From the NCBI GenBank assembly GCA_946186185.1, contig CAMHMJ010000011.1, positions 1-64,000 of the forward strand: a stretch of DNA of 64,000 nucleotides. The letters run 5' to 3'. The stretch's first letter is position 1, and each line of letters begins with the position of its first letter. Source of the stretch: an uncultured Treponema sp. GTDB lineage: Bacteria; Spirochaetota; Spirochaetia; Treponematales; Treponemataceae. The position numbers and the translations under genes were made by a program. The notes under the pieces were generated by a model that was given only the letters and a program-made list of their open reading frames with translations, searched no databases and had not been told where the DNA came from. Positions 54,301 through 61,119 of the stretch are shown here, one piece after another.

Positions 54301-56836
54301 TTGAAGTCGGCGTTTTTCCAGCCATATCAATTGTTCCGCGAACTGCATTTTCACCTTTGTCTTCGTCGATTACATAATCAATTGAAGCAATTCCGTCGTC
54401 GTCAGAAACTGCACCGATTAAAACATTTGAGCCCATTCCAAAAAGATTTGAAGAAAGAGAAGGTTTTCCTTTAAATGTTTTATCTGCATTAGAAAGCGTA
54501 ATTACCGGCAAATCCGTACTCTGGTCAACATAGATTTTCTGAATTGCACTTGCGTTTTTGTTTCCGGCTCGGTCTAAAGCATAAACCGTAACGGAATATT
54601 CAGTTTTGTCCTTGAGTAAAGTCGTGTCAAAATTCCAAGGAAAAGAACCAGTTCCTTCAGGCTGAACATCAGATTTTGTTACATTGCCGTTTGAATCTGA
54701 AATTTCTGCCCAGGCTGAAAAGATTTTGTCATTATCTGAAAGAGTTCCCTTAATTTTTATTTTTCCGTTTACGCAGTTATCTCTTGTTTTGCCGTCTTTT
54801 TCATTTGAAAGAAGCGTAGAAACCTCAATGCTTGCAGTCGGTTTAAGCATATCCACCTGTGCAGTAACAGAATCCTTGCCTGTTGTATCTGTAACGCCGG
54901 AAACAGAAATTACGTACTTAAATACATTGCCTTCAGAAGGCTTTGTTCCGTCTTTTGAGGCATCTTTTTCAGGATACCACGTTCCTTTTGAGGCATCTAT
55001 TTCAAAAGAAACTTCCGAATCTACGCCAAGCGTTCCGGTTATTTTCATAGAACCGTTGTCATCACTGTTTGTATCACGATTTTTGATTGTTCCAAGCAGG
55101 GTATTATTGTTCGTTACATCATATACATAGATTTCATAAGAGGCATCGTTTACCGCAGTTCCTTCATCAGATTTTATTGTACCTTTTACCGTAAGAATAT
55201 CCTGCGGGTTATTAGAGATAAAATCCGTCTTTGGTTCTTTTATTGTAACAGACGGCGGAACGCCGGTTGCCTGAGCTTCAAAGCCGTTGTACTTGTTGTT
55301 TGCAGAAATAAATTCTACATTGTCCTTATCTTCGCCTGTTGCCGCAATAACATAGCACTTTGTTGCCTTCATTATTTTTGAATCAGATGGAAGGGAAAGC
55401 GACTGCGTCCATGTACTTCTGGACTCGCCTGTGTAAGGCCCGTAAATATCCGGGCTGCCCCCACCTACGCCGTTTTTTCCGTCGTAAAGGATTGAAGTAA
55501 CCTGTGCATTTTTTTCGGCATACGCCTTAGGGTCATTGTATATGTCAGAAAGTTTTAATGATACGGCATCTTTTTCAAACGGACCAAAAAGGTAGACTTT
55601 TATTGTTTCCGGTGAAAAAAGTACGCCGTCAAGACCTGCATCTGCCTTAAACGTAATCGTTCCGCCTTTTGAAGCCGGGCTTAAAGTCAGAACGCCGTCT
55701 TTTTCTGCCGTTGAATCAAATGAATAGCCCATTACTGTGTACGTAGGATTTGCATCCTTGTTCAGTTTCATTTTAAGGGATTTTTCTGACGTATCTGTTT
55801 TTGCACTGTTAAGCACTTCAAGAACAGTTTTTCCGTCTGCGTTTGGAGTATCGTACGGAACTGTTCCGTTCAGAATGTTCATAAAGTCGCTTACTTCAAA
55901 CGCTTTTCCCCATACTTCAGAAGCTTTTGTTCCCATAAGGACGTATTTTGCATCTGTTCCGTAGATGTCGTCATAAAGCCATACGTCACAAGTGGTGTTA
56001 CCGTCGGAAGAAACAGGCTGTCCTGCATCGGAAGAACGGTTGTATGACGGAACAAAATCCGGTTTCTGGTATACGCACGAGCTGTCTGTAAGTTCAACGG
56101 AACACTTAAATGCCTGAAATCCGCCTTTCTGTGAATCATAAATATTATTATACCGTTCAAGAAGCGTGTCTGTTCCGCCTGTATTGGAATAGTATTTTGC
56201 AAACGTAACTGAAGTTCCGCCGGCAATGTTAATGTTCTCCTCTTTCCAGCTGGCTTTTTCAATTCCGTTTGTATCATAGACTGTAAGCGCCATTGATTTT
56301 ACGGAGTGAGCTTCTGCAATAGAACCTTCTACTTTTAAGACAGAACCGTATGACGTTTCTGTGTCTGTGCTTCCAGGACTGTTTATTACAAATACAGGAG
56401 CAGTATTGTCTATTTCAAGGTCACGTTCAAACGGAGCAGACTTTCTTCCGGCTCCGTCGGTTGCAATTGTGCGGAACGTATATTTTCCGTCTTTAAGAGG
56501 ATACGAGCCGTCTGCGTTCTTTGCATTTATTTCTACAGACCATACCTGTCCTGACTTTGCAGACTCAACTACAGGTGCTTTTAATTCATAGCCTGTTACA
56601 GGATTATTTGAGGAGTCAAGAATGGTAACCTGTACGCTTGAAACCATCCGGTCATCGGAACATTCACCTGCAAGGACGAACCTGTCTTTTATGACAGATT
56701 TTGCGTCAGGGTATGTAATGGAAATTTTAGGGGCTTCTGTATCTACGGACTCACCAAGTCCTACTTCACAGGATAAAATGAAAACAGAAAGCAATATAAA
56801 AAGTACAGCCGGCAGACATACTAAAAATTTTTTCAT
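45392..56836 (-). CDS. Giant Ig-like repeat lipoprotein (3,814 residues)
   Basis: The protein starts with a lipoprotein signal (IFILSC) and then carries more than twenty modules of about 90-110 residues. Each shows the pattern of bacterial Ig-like surface repeats: DTxxPxIxxxxP at the start, then SDDDGI or DxDGIxS, then TDKAGN or DxAGNxS at the end. Degenerate copies differ strongly from one another. The C-terminal 600 residues change to Gly/Tyr/Trp-rich strands (VVVAVWYDSVNRCLKYAYN, GGIHIAAYDPLNLDLVYAY) that look like a beta-propeller. A role as a very long surface adhesin is inferred. GAGGAG lies before the ATG at 56836; nine upstream codons in the same frame include the ribosome-binding site. 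Nearly 18% of the window is this one gene. Confidence 0.85.
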   Translation of the reverse strand: MKKFLVCLPAVLFILLSVFILSCEVGLGESVDTEAPKISITYPDAKSVIKDRFVLAGECSDDRMVSSVQVTILDSSNNPVTGYELKAPVVESAKSGQVWSVEINAKNADGSYPLKDGKYTFRTIATDGAGRKSAPFERDLEIDNTAPVFVINSPGSTDTETSYGSVLKVEGSIAEAHSVKSMALTVYDTNGIEKASWKEENINIAGGTSVTFAKYYSNTGGTDTLLERYNNIYDSQKGGFQAFKCSVELTDSSCVYQKPDFVPSYNRSSDAGQPVSSDGNTTCDVWLYDDIYGTDAKYVLMGTKASEVWGKAFEVSDFMNILNGTVPYDTPNADGKTVLEVLNSAKTDTSEKSLKMKLNKDANPTYTVMGYSFDSTAEKDGVLTLSPASKGGTITFKADAGLDGVLFSPETIKVYLFGPFEKDAVSLKLSDIYNDPKAYAEKNAQVTSILYDGKNGVGGGSPDIYGPYTGESRSTWTQSLSLPSDSKIMKATKCYVIAATGEDKDNVEFISANNKYNGFEAQATGVPPSVTIKEPKTDFISNNPQDILTVKGTIKSDEGTAVNDASYEIYVYDVTNNNTLLGTIKNRDTNSDDNGSMKITGTLGVDSEVSFEIDASKGTWYPEKDASKDGTKPSEGNVFKYVISVSGVTDTTGKDSVTAQVDMLKPTASIEVSTLLSNEKDGKTRDNCVNGKIKIKGTLSDNDKIFSAWAEISDSNGNVTKSDVQPEGTGSFPWNFDTTLLKDKTEYSVTVYALDRAGNKNASAIQKIYVDQSTDLPVITLSNADKTFKGKPSLSSNLFGMGSNVLIGAVSDDDGIASIDYVIDEDKGENAVRGTIDMAGKTPTSKSFQIDIAQLVKDKKISSGDHTLSISATDISSGLKNVSTPVKSSKETGVSKMAFGYDDDVPSLSVTTKSGELIGKDISYSITGTASDGSGLKKNSEGKSVIFRYAIDTSRHGEKYGTKEKPVEILVAEDGTWTDMIKTDGNGDEFEYRAEDEYERSTTAKFIFKIDSVKPTIKIETPSEETIYIGDTKLYSFRGTADDPVKVGETTVDSSGISGIEYTVYDSNGTEIETKTVDSSTQWNINIDFSDYKKNDEIDVSQIKFRSVDGGGLKSDEVSKNIVIDKIAPEIKFTIDGIEKTNSETIYISKNPDFIFEVSDENLDFTSLQCPVPLAWNKIGETTNSVKYKITGFATDDVASVSKTYSFTAQDKAGRITEKTLNVYYDKDEPVIDEPSVTPIASKENDATEYVNGTIKLKGTVSDNDKVSSTKVILKQNDEDVTSTEGALTLITNTGDRYEYTIDTNKLTDKTPLEIIIESTDRAGNVIPKTKTVQIDQDTDKPVLKFNNGDETVIDENNIKVGTNLFGMGSNTLYINVSDDDGIQSVSLVVDGGTSAEKTESLLTAGKSTTWSTSKDISEYGSGVHSLKFTITDTEGKTVSYPENDSETIKIAFDDDVPSVSVIKFNEVTYTEGCFAPAAFTLNGTVKDSSGTVKIYYKEGGTETQVSEIGSCTESQNWTHGISGETSGNNKTRTYTARDKYGRESSVTIKYNVDTIKPVFISDYISISGETSAGSKTYNLNSYNSSDIWFTNSLFTVKGESSGENKPVTEENNFTIQIKVGNEIVSTLQPGANNAFSGTLDVGTTEAEYSKTITLTATDEAGNISSPLQFTVNVDKDSPEITTKDLYTENPEENPGAQALTENFVNKDKIYFKYIVSDAVSGVSKVEVYKTVAMKDLIGSFTVNSPSKGNVEGIIEIDISSFESKEYDFYVKVTDKAGNTTSSDLVNFTFDKTAPTVTYSKPSENSNVNKTISIEGTISDLNPRASNSDWNWHLKVKKPGESSFTDITNSVSFDTSLSISSFKISGIDTTKIGEGNAEFLVIATDKAGNTISEASGKTLTLNINQDSDRPEISLSTISTAGTTTLSSGTITGTISDDDGIEKLEIQVVKKNAEISDSGWKEVTLNGSNWSYTYSDGNNNIDGDYYLYFRVNDKAGGTFTSLNAETSDATAKLSCPKINYSGSGEVCSKIPFSIDTVPPSINIVQYKISSDNAAWSEWTELSHNTIFGGVEKRYIKFRFEAHDTVTAQDALVVTVNISGKETFSTKDSTITLNISGDKYGDYYYFETASLDAKNLPTGSYTFSFDAKDKAEKPSTLSYQIRIDNTAPDSISIRNYSGTTELTGNISLNGLCSDETKGNSGVKELYYLIPKTSITSPENVAGSSFGEQWESSSLESSGLWEFEIKSDNLCETAASGITLKDDFKGYETASNSGVFSLPLWFKIVDEVGNFAYKTGDFIRYNPDADKPRVSMTYPVHNVKDGEFNYVIMGGTVRFTGTAEDDEGIAGVYLQFDMNGDGIFENGENISGCPYDYASTVVPIPHSTSNERGVKANGTQSWNYSLKISNLDGLLYSPENKKTLNVRVVAVDTGTADAPLVGAWSEAVHISVNKDVPAFETVRLSQFDGSGSVIKTIDYEDDKFISGENWYLIGKISSNAGISEVDVTDLSGNSIGTISIDTTSGIQITDNNNFINDKTISGGNITELEYKIPVSTENRWAIKITVSDNSEEKKSNYSNYSLNIDNTPPSFYDMRSDSEISKYGTIKIYSGEYGNGGQVLSDVNKIQNSNRMFTLAGRTTEAGSGYENILFYFKRVPENITEQNPVRVYNPMKAHGATNKENRTDITESNKTDGKVYINSDGLPVLYTTQISINDSNKFEFTSNAVQNNDNVRIGGLVKIGGIYRKILSVNYSTGTVTVDSECETSSTEAEFVYAMVIDNSGESFNIDNSIKNDDGDGMVESYSKSGTNYTWDASIDSTHIPDGPIELHIVAFDKAGNSNHGYVKTAVSNNAPRIARVRLATDLNGNSTYEENEKQVFAYLETDTLDWAENTKSKGTEIWNLDGKVNGSVWTIKNNLQIEPEFVGGTAPFHYIFTKESGIEEGKNLSSPKTGSATGQINGNKEAFVIPNSSLDTSEPYEDKINTYQFSFWDSTEETTPCTDSQWTVLNVQLKQDIIDNFAPKVVVKPFFWNSASDNSLYKNSLDNGHIELEGDLDFENTPFTNADGEYDKDPKVSGKIVFRGTAYDDVRLSSLWIKFSGFTFNNYVTESGYGTNGTSNGYVQTAFYNIQDNSWNNSSATLESDGWSFETTDEYFDQKGHKVNWALTIDTARISTVTAVDAEFAIMAVDHVNTDTNKSSETDHIVVTDSGQTDTSDNVYNKPKYKVDVVPYITEVETSLSILKKKNPSVYTRTALGHYSVASNEEVTINGFNLDNYTVSISTISSSREFAVKVNNVESLNNKNRNDARGSYEKVNTVSTGDYLVYSNYYNRQPNNDNNNLLTDDIYFDIWQFDSEAIKPISGGVDQPVMKIDPKTGAIGMAFANGALYFSMGGTVSSETYSSQYWMGSYDFFTSVGFAYDDLGYSYGSAAGGDCNSSEGDAYCFVTSRWGIGAQGQRGSYDGKNTLRLERISHQDSSGNITINKQRVKSPSFVTSVHDTNYTNVYLAYYDDTNDEVRFKAGRTNSTSKGEFGMFSDSATSSAGTARNANVKYVNLLAGGDTGRNAGEYVSLGVKPGTAYDNDVVVAVWYDSVNRCLKYAYNTNPLGSSKGSNSGSEWIGVETVFTDEMKNAGEYCQVIVDKDGGIHIAAYDPLNLDLVYAYKSAYDITGFQTCIVDGNGVVGTNLTLDVAKVNGVWTPYIGYYATSCVKPKLAYKISSGNAVSGTIDDMLTGAWECAVVPTSSYITLGSQGNNKMNVGVWKDVSTWELKNSITGTKKSNHSGSGYSSTCNDTVWGNGTKNPVMGYAIKISGSSCYIETAQLK

Positions 56837-56855
56837 ATACACTCCTCGTAAAAAG

Positions 56856-56870
56856 GTTTGCAACGCAAAC
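56856..56870 (-). promoter_or_regulatory. Small inverted repeat in the 5' leader of the giant gene
   Basis: GTTTGC and GCAAAC flank AAC, 20 nt upstream of the start codon, next to the GAGGAG site. It could be an operator or a translation-control hairpin. Confidence 0.35.
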
Positions 56871-57028
56871 TATAAGAAGATAAAAATAAGAACTCTATTC
56901 CTAGTATCGTACGGATATGCCTAAAAGTTTAGTTAATTATTACTAACCCAAAGTATTGTAACATAAAAAGAGAAAACAGCAAGTAAAAGGTTGTAAAATG
57001 ATGGTAAAGCAGACCGGTTGACCGGCTT

Positions 57029-57288
57029 TTATACGCTATCTTTTTTAAAGCGTGACAGGAACGCCTTTGTTCGCTCCGCCTGCGGATTGTTTATAACCTG
57101 CTGCGGCGTTCCGTCCTCAACTATTACGCCGCCGTCCATAAAAATAATATGGTCGCTTATGTCTCGCGCAAAAGCCATTTCGTGCGTTACTACGACCATC
57201 GTCATTTTTTCTGCGGCAAGTGATTTTATTACGGAAAGAATTTCCCCTGTAAGTTCCGGGTCAAGTGCGCTTGTAGGTTCATCAAACA
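57029..57288 (-). pseudogene. 3' fragment of a polar amino-acid ABC transporter ATPase
   Basis: The frame starts in the Walker B box ([12 protein letters not shown]) and continues through the H-loop [21 protein letters not shown] to a normal C-terminus ([16 protein letters not shown]). This is GlnQ/HisP-like. The Walker A half is missing and the upstream sequence belongs to another gene, so it is a dead fragment. Confidence 0.85.
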
Positions 57289-57320
57289 AAAATCGCAGAA
57301 ACTATTGCAAGAATCATAAG

Positions 57321-57489
57321 CTACGACCTTTCAAGCTGGATTGCCTGGTACATTTCAGTCCGGACATCCTGTTTTGTTGTCTTGAAGATGTTGTCGAAGT
57401 AATCGAAGTATGTATATCTGCGCCATTTGCCGAAATCGTCCACATATCCATCATCTACAACATTCGGTGCATAGAACGAAACTCCGCCA
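57321..57489 (-). pseudogene. C-terminal fragment of an unidentified gene
   Basis: The minus strand encodes GGVSFYAPNVVDDGYVDDFGK...RTEMYQAIQLERS and then a stop. ATGATTCTTGCAATAG follows, the start of a hydrophobic next gene, but this runs into the ABC fragment after about 9 codons. I do not recognise the family. It joins the duplicated Ro60 tail head-to-head at 57490. Confidence 0.4.
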
Positions 57490-57757
57490 CAGCGCAAACA
57501 TCTTTGCTGATGTTGTTAGCGGCGATCTTAAGGTTGTAACTCCTTATGAGTTCATGCTTAAGATTCTGGAACCGTACAGCGAGTTTGATAAAATTGCAGC
57601 GTAATTATGAATGAGATAAGTGGCTGTTTTCGGTTTCCGATGACAGCCACTTAACCTATTGCGAATCTGGCTACATAATACACTATATATAGCGTTATTC
57701 AAAATATTAGTACACAATATATAGTGTCTATAATAGAGATTCTGTCTACCAATACGA
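57490..57757 (+). pseudogene. Duplicated 3' end of the Ro60 gene with downstream hairpin
   Basis: The sequence from CAGCGCAAACATC through the stop codon (57602-57604), the 12-bp hairpin and about 100 bp beyond matches 43598-43858 with few changes. The peptide reads NIFADVVSGDLKVVTPYEFM...EPYSEFDKIAA, differing from the intact copy in two residues. Both copies are on the plus strand, 13.9 kb apart. Confidence 0.92.
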
Positions 57758-57827
57758 CATAAAACCCTAGTAATTAATCACAATATTTTCTACAAACAAT
57801 CTCAGTTTTTGACCTGTCGCAGATATT

Positions 57828-58162
57828 TTCTTCTATGATGAATTTCCGGTATTAGGACGTCTCGACGGGTTGCCCAGACAATGGCAGTTTCCCGAGGTTT
57901 CGGCGTCTTCTTTACAATCGTGTGCCAGACAATCCGGCAGCTTGAAGACACTTACGGCGCAAATCATCCTTTCTTTGACCTTTGTCCGGTTCTCGTCGTT
58001 TTTGCACCGGGAAACCTTGAAGAAAAAATTAATCCCGGCGTAAAACCACACCAGGATTCAGCAGAAGAAGAAAGTTCAGAACAAAGCGTAACCCTTTACA
58101 GGAAAGGCAATATCGCTGGGTTCGTTTTAAGGGAGAGAGAAGAATGTTACAAAACAGCGTGA
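57828..58162 (+). pseudogene. Frameshifted VirD4/TraG coupling-protein fragment
   Basis: FFYDEFPVLGRLDGL (Walker B region, from 57828) is in one frame. MAVSRGFGVFFTIVCQTIRQLEDTYG with the following DLCPVLVVFAPGN (from 57881) is in another, two bases off. This order is that of VirD4/TraG conjugative coupling ATPases. N-terminus and Walker A are absent, and the C-terminal part after about residue 60 is short. It points to a lost conjugative element nearby. Confidence 0.65.
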
Positions 58163-58449
58163 GGAACAAGAATCTTTTCAACATAAGATGGATCTGCTGC
58201 AACAATACGAAGAAGAGACATAGCAGCACCATCAGGTTTACGCCGTCCCTGCTCCCAGTTACGAAGCGTAGAAACACTTACTCCAATCATGCTTGCAAAA
58301 GATTCCTGACTCTTAGCAGATTTTTCACGAACAGCTTTTACATCGACAGGCTCAACATAGAAAACTCTGGAAGGAAGAGCTTCTTCCTTACTGATTTTTA
58401 CAGCCTGTCTTGCGCTCTCCATAAGTTCTTTGAATGCATCGTCTTTCAT
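58147..58449 (-). CDS. HigA-like antitoxin (Xre HTH)
   Basis: The 100-residue protein has an N-terminal helical region and a C-terminal Xre HTH (VREKSAKSQESFASMIG...VSTLRNWEQGRRKPDG). It follows the toxin gene directly: the toxin stop codon abuts this ATG, and AAGGAG lies in the last toxin codons. Toxin-first order and C-terminal HTH are typical of HigBA/RelE-Xre systems. The antitoxin probably binds the palindrome in the promoter. Confidence 0.88.
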   Translation of the reverse strand: MKDDAFKELMESARQAVKISKEEALPSRVFYVEPVDVKAVREKSAKSQESFASMIGVSVSTLRNWEQGRRKPDGAAMSLLRIVAADPSYVEKILVPHAVL

Positions 58450-58761
58450 TTAAATCTCCTTAACAACATTAACAAGTGCTTTTCTCTGGGCATTTGTCAA
58501 ATCGCCCTGTTCTTTCTTAGAATAGGCGAACAGCATATATATCTGTCCGGCAACAACCTTGTAGTAGTAAATAACCCGAACACTTCCACTTTTTCCCCGG
58601 TTTTTAAGTTTCCATCTGATTTTGCGAAGTCCTTTACAGCCTCGCACAACCTTTCCGGCAGTTGGATCCTCAGCAAGCAAACTTTGAAGCTCCCGGTAAG
58701 AATCATCAGTAATAGTTTCTACAACCCATTTTGTAAAAACATCTGTCTCAATAAATTCCAT
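58450..58761 (-). CDS. HigB/RelE-family toxin
   Basis: The 103-residue basic protein has the RelE-like fold pattern: MEFIETDVFTKWV, CKGLRKIRWKLKNRGKSGSVRVIYYY and IYMLFAYSKKEQGDLT. Members cleave mRNA on the ribosome. The start at 58761 (MEFIET) is chosen because the five-codon extension to 58779 overlaps the -10 box and operator. The expected transcription start coincides with this ATG. Confidence 0.88.
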   Translation of the reverse strand: MEFIETDVFTKWVVETITDDSYRELQSLLAEDPTAGKVVRGCKGLRKIRWKLKNRGKSGSVRVIYYYKVVAGQIYMLFAYSKKEQGDLTNAQRKALVNVVKEI

Positions 58762-58767
58762 ACAATA

Positions 58768-58796
58768 AATATACGCCAATGGCGTAGTACTGTCAA
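58768..58796 (-). promoter_or_regulatory. higBA promoter with operator in the spacer
   Basis: On the minus strand TTGACA, 17 bp and TATATT form a near-perfect promoter. The perfect palindrome TACGCC-AAT-GGCGTA (58772-58786) lies between the boxes and overlaps the -10 element. The -10 box ends 6 nt before the toxin ATG, so the transcript should be leaderless and autorepressed by the toxin-antitoxin complex. Confidence 0.8.
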
Positions 58797-58864
58797 TAAT
58801 TTTTTAAGGGAGTTTAGGAAATGGCAAAAGTATTCTTCGATAATTCTTTTAATAAGTTAAATAT

Positions 58865-59413
58865 TTATTTTGATTCAAACATCTCATACAAAAACTCCTG
58901 TCTCTCTTCCTCTGGCGCGCTCTTATTGTAGCGACCTCCGGTACAGGAAATGCGTTTCATGCCCAGTTTTTCCATGGTTTTCCAGGAGGCGATATTTTCG
59001 CTGTCGCAGTGAGCGATAAAACGGTTTACAGAAAGCTCTTTCTGTGCCCATTCAATAAGGGCCCTCGCCGCTTCTGCCCCATAGCCTTTCCCCTGGGCAC
59101 TTTTATCAAGACACCAGCCAAGCTCGGCGCTCCTTCTATCGTCTTCCAGATACAAACTGACTCCGCCGATATGCTTTCCTTCTCGCAAAATTGCAAATTC
59201 AAAGAAGTCCGGCACCTCTTTTTTCCATTCGGCTTCCGCGCCCAGAAGGAAATCCCGTGTTTCATCCAGGGAATCGTTGGGCAGATGAAGCACAAAACGC
59301 ATATTTTCCTTGTCGCTGGCGTAGGCATGAGTTGTTTCAAGAAAACGAATACTTTGTGGAACAAGCTCAAGCCGTTCAGTGTGTATGCATGAATTTTTCA
59401 AAGAAAATGACAT
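58865..59413 (-). CDS. RimJ/RimL-type GNAT acetyltransferase
   Basis: The 182-residue protein has the family start (TERLELVPQSIRFLE), central HIGGVSLYLEDDRRSAELGWCLDKSAQGKGYGAEAARAL with the acetyl-CoA loop QGKGYG, and NIASWKTMEKLGMKR. Substrates include ribosomal proteins, antibiotics or polyamines; none can be chosen here. GGGG lies upstream of the ATG. Confidence 0.92.
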   Translation of the reverse strand: MSFSLKNSCIHTERLELVPQSIRFLETTHAYASDKENMRFVLHLPNDSLDETRDFLLGAEAEWKKEVPDFFEFAILREGKHIGGVSLYLEDDRRSAELGWCLDKSAQGKGYGAEAARALIEWAQKELSVNRFIAHCDSENIASWKTMEKLGMKRISCTGGRYNKSAPEEERQEFLYEMFESK

Positions 59414-59474
59414 TAAAAAGTTCCCCCCAACCTTCGATTTTTTTTATAACAAGAACGCTTTTCGGCCTTCCCAT

Positions 59475-61091
59475 TTACTGTTTGCTGAACTCACGCCAGG
59501 AGTTTATGACCTGTCCCCACTTTGAAGAAAAGCCGGTCCAGTCGTCGTAGTTTGAAATCAGACTATATTGCTCCGATATAATTCCCCACTCGCTTCCCGT
59601 AATTACAAGCCCATACAAGTCATTCTCGTCTAAAACCTCAACCTCTTTTTGGGAAATAAAATCTTTTTGTCCGGTAAGATACGATTGCTTCTCTGTGACC
59701 TGAGTCCAGGTGGCTGGGTTTGTAGAAAAATCTTCCCCATTGGCATACCTTCCGCCCCAGGCATAAATTATCAGGTTGTCGTCACCATGCTTCAGCAGAT
59801 TCAATAGAGCCAGTGCACTATCATGTGCAGCAGCCAGGTTGCCATCATGAACTACATCTTTACAAAACCAGCCCAGGTCGTTATGCCAGGATACATAGCT
59901 ACTATAGGCAAGCCCCATACAATTTTCAAGGCTTAAAACATCCTGCTTAATATAATTTGTATAAATCGAATTAAAAAGGTCCGGGTTGCTTTCTTTTATT
60001 TTGAGGAAATCTCCGGAAAGTTTTTCAACTGCTTCATATAATGCATTGATCTTTGCAGAATCAAGGCTCATAAAAGAATTCGTAAAAAGTGAACACCCGC
60101 TGGCTCTGCTGTTAATCGCTTCTTCTTCATTTGCAGGACATTCCTGAAGATTTCTGTAATAGCGCTGAAAATAAGCGCTCACCAGCACTTTTCCTACTTC
60201 CACCGCTGTCATGCCGCTTTTTATATTGGAAAAGACCCCGTAATAATCCGGCATCCAGCTTACATTCGGAGAGGCGCAATAGTAGTCGGCACAACCCTTG
60301 TAATTCCAGACAATCTCGGCGGTAGCCTGAGAGCAAACGTCGTTCCACAAAATTTTAGGCTTATCTTCACCTGTATAGCCCGCCGCAGTAAGAGCGTCCG
60401 TAATATTTTTGCAGGTCAACATTCTTTCATTTCCTGTACTGGCATCAACACACAAGGTGCGTGAAGAAGCGGTTGAGTCAGTGTAAGTTTCCTTGTAAGT
60501 TCCTGCGCCGTGGTCCTGCAGGCAGACTACCACATTGGGCGCTGAGTAGTGTTTTTTTGCCCACTTCAGGAAATTTGTAAAAGTGGCCGGATCCGACATA
60601 TCTGGCTCTTTTTTAAGCCACTTCCCCGCCTGAGAAGTCAAGTCCTTAGTGTTCGGCCCTACTGAAAATCCGTCCTCAAGCTTCACATAACCGGCACCGT
60701 ACTCGTTTATGTTTTCGGGAACATAGCGCAGGCTGTAGTCCGCTCCAATTTCGTACAATGCACCCTCCGGATGAATCGCTTCCTGCTCTAACTTCTTTTC
60801 TTCACTGATTCCGTCCCAGAGAACCAGAGCTGTTACTGAAGCAAAACCTTCCCTGGGACTTCCGTCTTCATTCCGGGTCTGGGCAAAAGCACATTCGATA
60901 TCCCGGATATTCCTGTACAGGTCGTCGTTGATATAGCTGTCATCACCATCGAAATAACACAAAAACAGCCAGTCACTTTTTTTTATTTTGTCCCCTTCCC
61001 CATCTGAAGAATCCGTAGTATTTTTGCAAGAAAGCAGCAATCCGCAAAGCGCCAGAATCACCGCAAAATTTTTCCTAGCTGGTCTCGTCAT
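59475..61091 (-). CDS. Clostripain-family (C11) cysteine-peptidase lipoprotein
   Basis: The 538-residue product has a lipoprotein signal (GLLLSC). The C11 catalytic His lies in VVVCLQDHGAG (about residue 185-195) and the catalytic Cys in ILWNDVCSQATAE (about 247-260), with the usual spacing. C11 enzymes cut after Arg or Lys and often self-activate. The lipid anchor places it on the surface. It is the last gene of a minus-strand group and follows the MATE-ATPase gene by 28 nt. Confidence 0.88.
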   Translation of the reverse strand: MTRPARKNFAVILALCGLLLSCKNTTDSSDGEGDKIKKSDWLFLCYFDGDDSYINDDLYRNIRDIECAFAQTRNEDGSPREGFASVTALVLWDGISEEKKLEQEAIHPEGALYEIGADYSLRYVPENINEYGAGYVKLEDGFSVGPNTKDLTSQAGKWLKKEPDMSDPATFTNFLKWAKKHYSAPNVVVCLQDHGAGTYKETYTDSTASSRTLCVDASTGNERMLTCKNITDALTAAGYTGEDKPKILWNDVCSQATAEIVWNYKGCADYYCASPNVSWMPDYYGVFSNIKSGMTAVEVGKVLVSAYFQRYYRNLQECPANEEEAINSRASGCSLFTNSFMSLDSAKINALYEAVEKLSGDFLKIKESNPDLFNSIYTNYIKQDVLSLENCMGLAYSSYVSWHNDLGWFCKDVVHDGNLAAAHDSALALLNLLKHGDDNLIIYAWGGRYANGEDFSTNPATWTQVTEKQSYLTGQKDFISQKEVEVLDENDLYGLVITGSEWGIISEQYSLISNYDDWTGFSSKWGQVINSWREFSKQ

Positions 61092-61119
61092 TTTTACAAC
61101 AACCTCCTTCTCCGAAAAA

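Noticed and set aside
57410..57604. Independent small gene ending in the Ro60-like tail
   Set aside because: Its first part is the antisense of another gene fragment and the rest is the duplicated Ro60 3' end.
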